Shown in pieces: positions 60,401 through 64,000 of a stretch of 64,000 nt of DNA (the first letter of the stretch is position 1; each line of letters opens with the position of its first letter). A model generated the notes under the pieces. That model searched no databases and was not told the origin of the DNA. It worked only from the letters and a program-made list of their open reading frames with translations. Source of the stretch: Burkholderiaceae bacterium (GTDB lineage Bacteria > Pseudomonadota > Gammaproteobacteria > Burkholderiales > Burkholderiaceae_E); contig JAJTYR010000010.1 of assembly GCA_021463505.1 (NCBI GenBank), forward strand, positions 1 through 64,000, given 5' to 3'. The position numbers were made by a program, and so were the translations under genes.

Positions 60401-62903
60401 GCCGGTTCTCGCGCAAAGCGGCGGCGGCCTCGATCGTCGGTTGCGGATCGAGCCTGAACGACGCACCGCTCTGGAGCAGTCCGACCCAGCGCTGGAAACG
60501 CTCGCAGGCCAGCCCGATCAACTCATGCAGCGCCGACGTCGCTGCGCGCTCTTCGGCGAGCCACAGGTTCATCACCTGTTCCATCGCCCAGCCCGCATCG
60601 CCGAAATCGGCCAGGCCGACCATGCGGCTCGAGCCCTTCAACGTGTGAAAGCCGCGCCGGATCGTGGTGAGAGAGGCCTGGTCGGCCGGCGCCCGGCGCG
60701 ACTGTCCGGCCGCGTCGGCGATCGCAGCCAGCACCTCCTGCGCCTCGCCGAGGAAGATTTCGAGCAGTTCGCTGTCGATCTCGGCCTCGTCGCGCTGCGG
60801 CTCGTGCTGTGGCTCCACGGCATCCGGCACCGGCGGCGCACCGGCAATGTCCGCCAGCGCGGCCTGCAGCGAAGCGTCCGAATCCGTGCCGCCGGCATCG
60901 AGCAGGGCGATCGCTTCGCTCGCCTTGCTCTTCAACGCCCCGTCGTCCACCAGTTGTGCATCGTCGCGCAACTGCGCCAGCGTCTCGCGCAGTTCACTGC
61001 GCAGCGCAACATCATCGGGCGCTTCGCGCAGCGAACCGATCAACACGCCGGCGCGCTGCGAGCGGTCGGCGAGCAGCGACTCGGCGGTGTCCGCGGAAGG
61101 TGCCCGCGGCGAGCAGGCGCTGCGCGCTTCGAGAGCCACGACCACCGCCGGCGGGACGCGCCGCGGCTCGTTCAGTTCGGCGCTGAAGCGCCCGCTGGCG
61201 GAATCGAACGCGAAGCGCACGCCGCTGCGACCGGATTGCTGCAGGCCATCGACGAAGAACCCCAGCGCACCGAGGCTGGAGGCGACCAGTTCGCAGGCTT
61301 CGGCCGCAGGATCGGCGGGTTCCGCTGCGAACGCACGCACGCGTCCGGCGATGCTGCCCGCCGCCGCCGCTGCGTCCTGGTGCCCGAGCACCTGCAGCGC
61401 GCCGGCCACCTGTTCGAGGTGCTCCGCGGTCTGCGGCAGGTCGGCACGCTGCGAGGCATCGCGAAAGAACGAATCGAGCGCCTGTTCGGCCGAGCGCAGG
61501 CTGCCCTGCGCCTCCGCGACGAAGCTGGCCATCGTCAGTCGCTCTTGGGCGGCCTGGGTTAGCTCGCGCAGCCACTGCGGCAACTCGTCGTCGAAAGCGC
61601 TGCCCTCGACGGCACGCAACAGTCGCGTGGCCATCTCGGCCGCACGCGCGTCCAGCCCCTCCTGCACCCTGGCGCCGCGCTCGAACAGTTGCTCGGCGAA
61701 CAGCAGCGCCGCGGCGCCTTCGAGCGCCAGTGCTTCGAGCATCGGCGCAGCGCGCAGCGCGAGAATCCGGCTCGTTTCGGCAAAGGCATCGGCCAGCGCA
61801 CGCACGCCCGCGCCCGGCAGCGCGGCCGTGGCCGAACACAGCGACGCGATCGCCTGCGCGAAGCCCGTCAGGTCGGCCTGCCGGCCGGCAGCGACCTTCT
61901 CCCAGGCCGGCTTGGCGCGGCCGATCGCCTCGCGCGCTACACCGATCGCGCGCGCGTCGACCCGCCCGAAGCGCGGCACCTCGAAATCGGCCGGAACCGC
62001 GCCGTCGATACCGAAGGCGCGCAGCACCTCCGCCAGCAACGGCGAGGCCGGCGCCTTCGCGACGTCGACGCGTGCCAATGCGAACAGGGCATCCTTCATC
62101 AGCCGCTCGGCCACCGGCGTGCCATCGACGATCGCGCGGCGCAACTGCAGATTCATTCGTGCCAGCAAACGCTTGCCGTAGACGTCGAGTTCGATCGCAC
62201 CGTCACGCAAGGCCTCGAACCAGGCGAGGGCCACCTTCCAGAAGGTCGGGTGACGTGCGCCCACCTGCGAGCCTGCGACCGTGTCGATCGCCTGGTGCAG
62301 CGCCACGATGCCGGACGCATCGGCCGACCTGCGCAGCACCTGCAGCAAACCGCGCTCGAACTGCGCGCGCGCCGCCGACAACGTCGCCGCGTCGAGCTCG
62401 CGGACCTGCTCGTCGGCCACCACCAGTTGCGCGGCCACCGGCACCACGAAGAGGTCGGCCGGATGCACACGCTCCGCGCCACGCGCCTCGAGCAGGTCAC
62501 GGTAGAAGGGGAACAGGTACAGCGGCGGCTGCGGCTCGCCGTGCAAAGCCTCGTCGAGGTATTCGACGATCGCGGCGAAGGCGCGCGCGAGACGCTCGAC
62601 CAGCTCGCGCGACAGCCGCAGCTGTCCGCGCTCGACCTGATCGAGCAGGGTCTCGGCCTCGGCGCTCACCAGCGGCACCCCGGGCAGATCGACCAGCGCG
62701 AGCGCGCCGTGCGCCTGGTGCAGCGTGACGCGCGCGGCGCGCAATGCGGACAGGTCCTCGTCCTCGGCGCCTTCGCCGCGGCCGAGCTGCTCGCGCAGCT
62801 TCGCTTCGCTGGCAGCGAGCGATTCACGGATCTCGGCCACGCACCACGACAGCGTGGCGAGATCGGGCGCCTCGGCGGGCAAAGGTCGGTTGGCGTCGTT
62901 CAT
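57423..62903 (-). CDS. chpA: ChpA/PilL-type hybrid CheA histidine kinase of type IV pilus chemotaxis
   Basis: A 1826-residue cytoplasmic signalling kinase. Residues ~1-700 contain degenerate Hpt-like helices (LHQAHGAL, ALHQAI). Three intact phosphotransfer boxes follow: FHTLKGSSRMVG (His ~753), MHSLKGSAALVE (His ~921), LHTIKGSARMAG (His ~1068). After an Ala/Pro linker come the CheA dimerisation and ATPase domains (HLLRNAVAHGIE ~1412, LTLDDDGGGLDD, GRGVGTDVVRAEV). A CheW domain and a C-terminal receiver complete it (VVDDSLTVRK, phospho-Asp ~1749 in MLVDIEMPRMDGF, Lys ~1802 in LGKPYRD). It controls pilus motors downstream of PilJ. It is shorter than P. aeruginosa ChpA (~2470 aa), which has six Hpt domains. 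Confidence 0.93.
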   Translation of the reverse strand: MNDANRPLPAEAPDLATLSWCVAEIRESLAASEAKLREQLGRGEGAEDEDLSALRAARVTLHQAHGALALVDLPGVPLVSAEAETLLDQVERGQLRLSRELVERLARAFAAIVEYLDEALHGEPQPPLYLFPFYRDLLEARGAERVHPADLFVVPVAAQLVVADEQVRELDAATLSAARAQFERGLLQVLRRSADASGIVALHQAIDTVAGSQVGARHPTFWKVALAWFEALRDGAIELDVYGKRLLARMNLQLRRAIVDGTPVAERLMKDALFALARVDVAKAPASPLLAEVLRAFGIDGAVPADFEVPRFGRVDARAIGVAREAIGRAKPAWEKVAAGRQADLTGFAQAIASLCSATAALPGAGVRALADAFAETSRILALRAAPMLEALALEGAAALLFAEQLFERGARVQEGLDARAAEMATRLLRAVEGSAFDDELPQWLRELTQAAQERLTMASFVAEAQGSLRSAEQALDSFFRDASQRADLPQTAEHLEQVAGALQVLGHQDAAAAAGSIAGRVRAFAAEPADPAAEACELVASSLGALGFFVDGLQQSGRSGVRFAFDSASGRFSAELNEPRRVPPAVVVALEARSACSPRAPSADTAESLLADRSQRAGVLIGSLREAPDDVALRSELRETLAQLRDDAQLVDDGALKSKASEAIALLDAGGTDSDASLQAALADIAGAPPVPDAVEPQHEPQRDEAEIDSELLEIFLGEAQEVLAAIADAAGQSRRAPADQASLTTIRRGFHTLKGSSRMVGLADFGDAGWAMEQVMNLWLAEERAATSALHELIGLACERFQRWVGLLQSGASFRLDPQPTIEAAAALRENRPHAQAFAALAAQVDVVDAAVSADVPGVPDAPIPVEAVRVGERTVSRGLYDIFLSEADDLIATLAADGAQWAEEPGRAASEAAQRAMHSLKGSAALVELHDVQALAEQLETFLLRQRASGRVAGVEDFSDYGAALERLQAMLHRFAAGSAPADESAALALAHALASRWDPRNEPSVQAVPLAEEGPQASELDEELLPTFIEEATDYLPKIGENLRRWQAVPGDRSAQQLLMRHLHTIKGSARMAGAMALGQLVHEMETRIEAASVLTVVPASLIEELIADCDNVVAMFETIRDPATRNGVRIAAAAAATAAPAEVASSTQPGAPTAGEEARESTGTARMAGDGQSAPVSAGALPAAVSPAPASPAGTSPAPAGTSTAAASPAQAAASLVRVRSDLLERVVNESGEVSIARSRVDNELGQLRQSLQDLTENVGRLRSQLREVEIQAESQIQARIALQRETSAEFDPLEFDRYTRFQELTRMLAESVNDVATVQQNAMRSLDAAAQDMTRQSQVLRELQQNLMRMRMVRFGSIGDRLYRVARQAAKELGKRVALDIRGASVEIDRGVLERMAGPVEHLLRNAVAHGIESPAQRAVADKPETGEIRLEVRQEGNEVVLTLDDDGGGLDDAKILERARRLGLVEADAQPGERELAEMIFTPGFSTASEVTELAGRGVGTDVVRAEVLSLGGRIEVESTRGAGTRFTVHLPLTLAIAQVVLVGAGALHYAIPSSSVEQVLQLKPQALAAAYRDGSIEWQGARVPMHYLGALVDAGDARPIAQHLSPVVIVRSASLRVAIHVDAVSRNQEVVVKNVGPQVARVPGVGGATVLGNGEIVLILNPARLAQAVLGDLWLERAAPGLPRAPLAEAPPAVLVVDDSLTVRKATQRLLAREGYDVMLAKDGVDALRQLQERQPDVMLVDIEMPRMDGFDLTRHVRADERLRELPIVMITSRTADKHRNFAMSLGVNAYLGKPYRDDELLGQVAVFTASRRQRAGA

Positions 62904-62928
62904 TGCGCGAATCGGCGTGCGAAGCCGC

Positions 62929-64000
62929 TCAGGCAACCTTGAACCGCGACACCGAGTTCTTCAACTCGTGGGCCAGTTCGGATAGCTGGTGGATCGACCC
63001 CGCGGTCTGCAACGTGCCTTCGCTGGTCTGCTCGGTTACCAGAAGGATACGCTGGATCGATTGCGCGACCGTCCCCGCCGAACCGGCCTGGCGCGACGTG
63101 GTGTTCGAGAAGTCGTCGATCAACTCGGCCAGCGTCGTCGAGACGCGGCCGATCTCGCCCAGCGCGCGGCCTGCGTCGTCCGAGAGCCGGGTGCCCTCGA
63201 CCACCCCCTGGGTGCTGCGCTCCATCGCCGACACCGCATCGGCCGTGTCGGTCTGGATCGCGCGGATCAGCGCCGAGATCTGGCGCGTCGCCTCGGCCGA
63301 GCGTTCGGCCAGCCGCTGCACCTCCTCGGCGACGATGGTGAAGCCGCGCCCGGCTTCGCCGGCCGACGCGGCCTGGATCGCGGCGTTCAGCGCGAGCACG
63401 TTGGTCTGCTCGGTGATGTCCGAGATCAGCTCGACGATCTCGCCGATCTCCTGCGAGGATTCGCCCAGCCGCTTGATCCGCTTGGCGGTGTCCTGGATCT
63501 GGTCGCGGATGTCGTTCATGCCGGTGATCGCGTTGCCCACCGCGCGCGAACCCGCCTCGGAGGCATTCAGCGACTGGCGCGCCACCTTCACCGACTCGGC
63601 GGCACGCGCCGACACGTCGTTGATCTGGTGCGCCATGCGCAGCACCGCCTCGCCGGTTTCGCGGATCTCGCGCGACTGCTGCTCGCTGGCTGCCTGCAGG
63701 CTCGACGCAGTGGTCTGTGCCTGCGACGACGCGTCGTTGACCATCCCGGCGGTGGCGTTGATCCGCGCCACGAGGTTGCGCAATTCCTCCACGGTGTAGT
63801 TCACCGAGTCGGCGATCGCGCCGGTGATGTCCTCGGAGACCGTCGCCTGGACCGTGAGGTCGCCGTCGGCCACCTCCTGCAGTTCGTTCATCAGCCGCAG
63901 GATCGCCGCCTGGTTCTGGTCGTTGGTGCGCTTGGCTTCCTGCTCGAGCCGCTGCGCGATCGCCTGCTGGCGCTCGGCGTCCTCGGCGCGATGTTCGCTG
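62929..64000 (-). CDS. pilJ: Methyl-accepting chemotaxis protein PilJ (5' end outside window)
   Basis: The C-terminal 356 residues of a chemoreceptor; the frame is open to the window edge. A coiled-coil/HAMP-proximal segment ([27 protein letters not shown]) is followed by the signalling tip [20 protein letters not shown], then [35 protein letters not shown] is the PilJ-type hairpin. It feeds the kinase encoded 25 bp downstream. The N-terminal sensor domains and TM segments lie outside. Confidence 0.92.
   Translation of the reverse strand, partial: SEHRAEDAERQQAIAQRLEQEAKRTNDQNQAAILRLMNELQEVADGDLTVQATVSEDITGAIADSVNYTVEELRNLVARINATAGMVNDASSQAQTTASSLQAASEQQSREIRETGEAVLRMAHQINDVSARAAESVKVARQSLNASEAGSRAVGNAITGMNDIRDQIQDTAKRIKRLGESSQEIGEIVELISDITEQTNVLALNAAIQAASAGEAGRGFTIVAEEVQRLAERSAEATRQISALIRAIQTDTADAVSAMERSTQGVVEGTRLSDDAGRALGEIGRVSTTLAELIDDFSNTTSRQAGSAGTVAQSIQRILLVTEQTSEGTLQTAGSIHQLSELAHELKNSVSRFKVA

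Overview
The window is GC-rich throughout (high by eye, roughly two thirds G+C) and contains no rRNA, tRNA or CRISPR array. Two features point to a betaproteobacterium, most likely of the order Burkholderiales. One is the block pilJ-chpA-yqgE-ruvX-pyrR-pyrB-pyrC'. The other is an H-NS protein with an Ala/Lys linker ending in a WSGRGR-type core. No species can be named from the sequence alone.

Layout, left to right. (1) 101-1360: a rhamnose gene in which a gutted rmlB remnant is fused in frame to rmlD. (2) 1354-7425, minus strand: a nonulosonic (legionaminic/sialic-type) acid operon neuA-neuB-neuC-neuD-aminotransferase-transferase. The aminotransferase carries an N-terminal CBS-domain pair. 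(3) 7572-12161: an H-NS gene, algC, and four toxin-antitoxin (TA) modules, one with a vapC broken into three frames. (4) 12267-35330: a surface-polysaccharide (O-antigen type) cluster whose gene content matches the Pseudomonas aeruginosa O5 locus. It has wbpM, wbpD, wbpE, wbpB, wbpI, wzx, hisH2, hisF2, wbpG, wzy, two glycosyltransferases, wbpK-like and wbpL-like genes, an AT3 acyltransferase and wbpA. It also has an asnB-type amidotransferase and an exported glucuronyl-C5-epimerase-like protein. An IS-transposase remnant lies inside it. (5) 35458-36755: degraded genes, an orphan HigA-type antitoxin and a ParD/ParE pair. (6) 36883-49510: an Fpr-type reductase, an IclR regulator and a taurine-dissimilation locus (xsc, tauXY-like, TRAP transporter, pta). 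A divergent CobS/CobT-like AAA+/VWA pair sits inside it. (7) 49657-50293: another TA pair. (8) 50325-64000: apaH, ugd, a UDP-glucuronate epimerase, the pyrimidine block, and the type IV pilus chemotaxis genes chpA and pilJ (cut by the window end).

How the genes fit together. WbpA, WbpB, WbpE, WbpD and WbpI should make UDP-ManNAc3NAcA. WbpG with HisH2/HisF2 would turn its 3-acetamido group into an acetamidino group, and AsnB could amidate a carboxylate. WbpM plus the WbpK-like reductase would supply UDP-FucNAc, which the WbpL-like enzyme loads on undecaprenyl phosphate. Wzx and Wzy export and polymerise the unit, and AT3 may O-acetylate it. The Neu/Leg operon supplies a CMP-nonulosonate and probably its transferase; WbpM is the only visible dehydratase that could feed it. 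In the taurine locus, TRAP uptake, a TauXY-like deaminating dehydrogenase, Xsc and Pta form a route from taurine to acetyl-CoA plus sulfite.

The best candidates for new biology are the C5-epimerase-like exported protein in an O-antigen locus, the CobST-like pair without CobN beside xsc, the CBS-aminotransferase fusion, and the dense array of TA modules around the polysaccharide genes.
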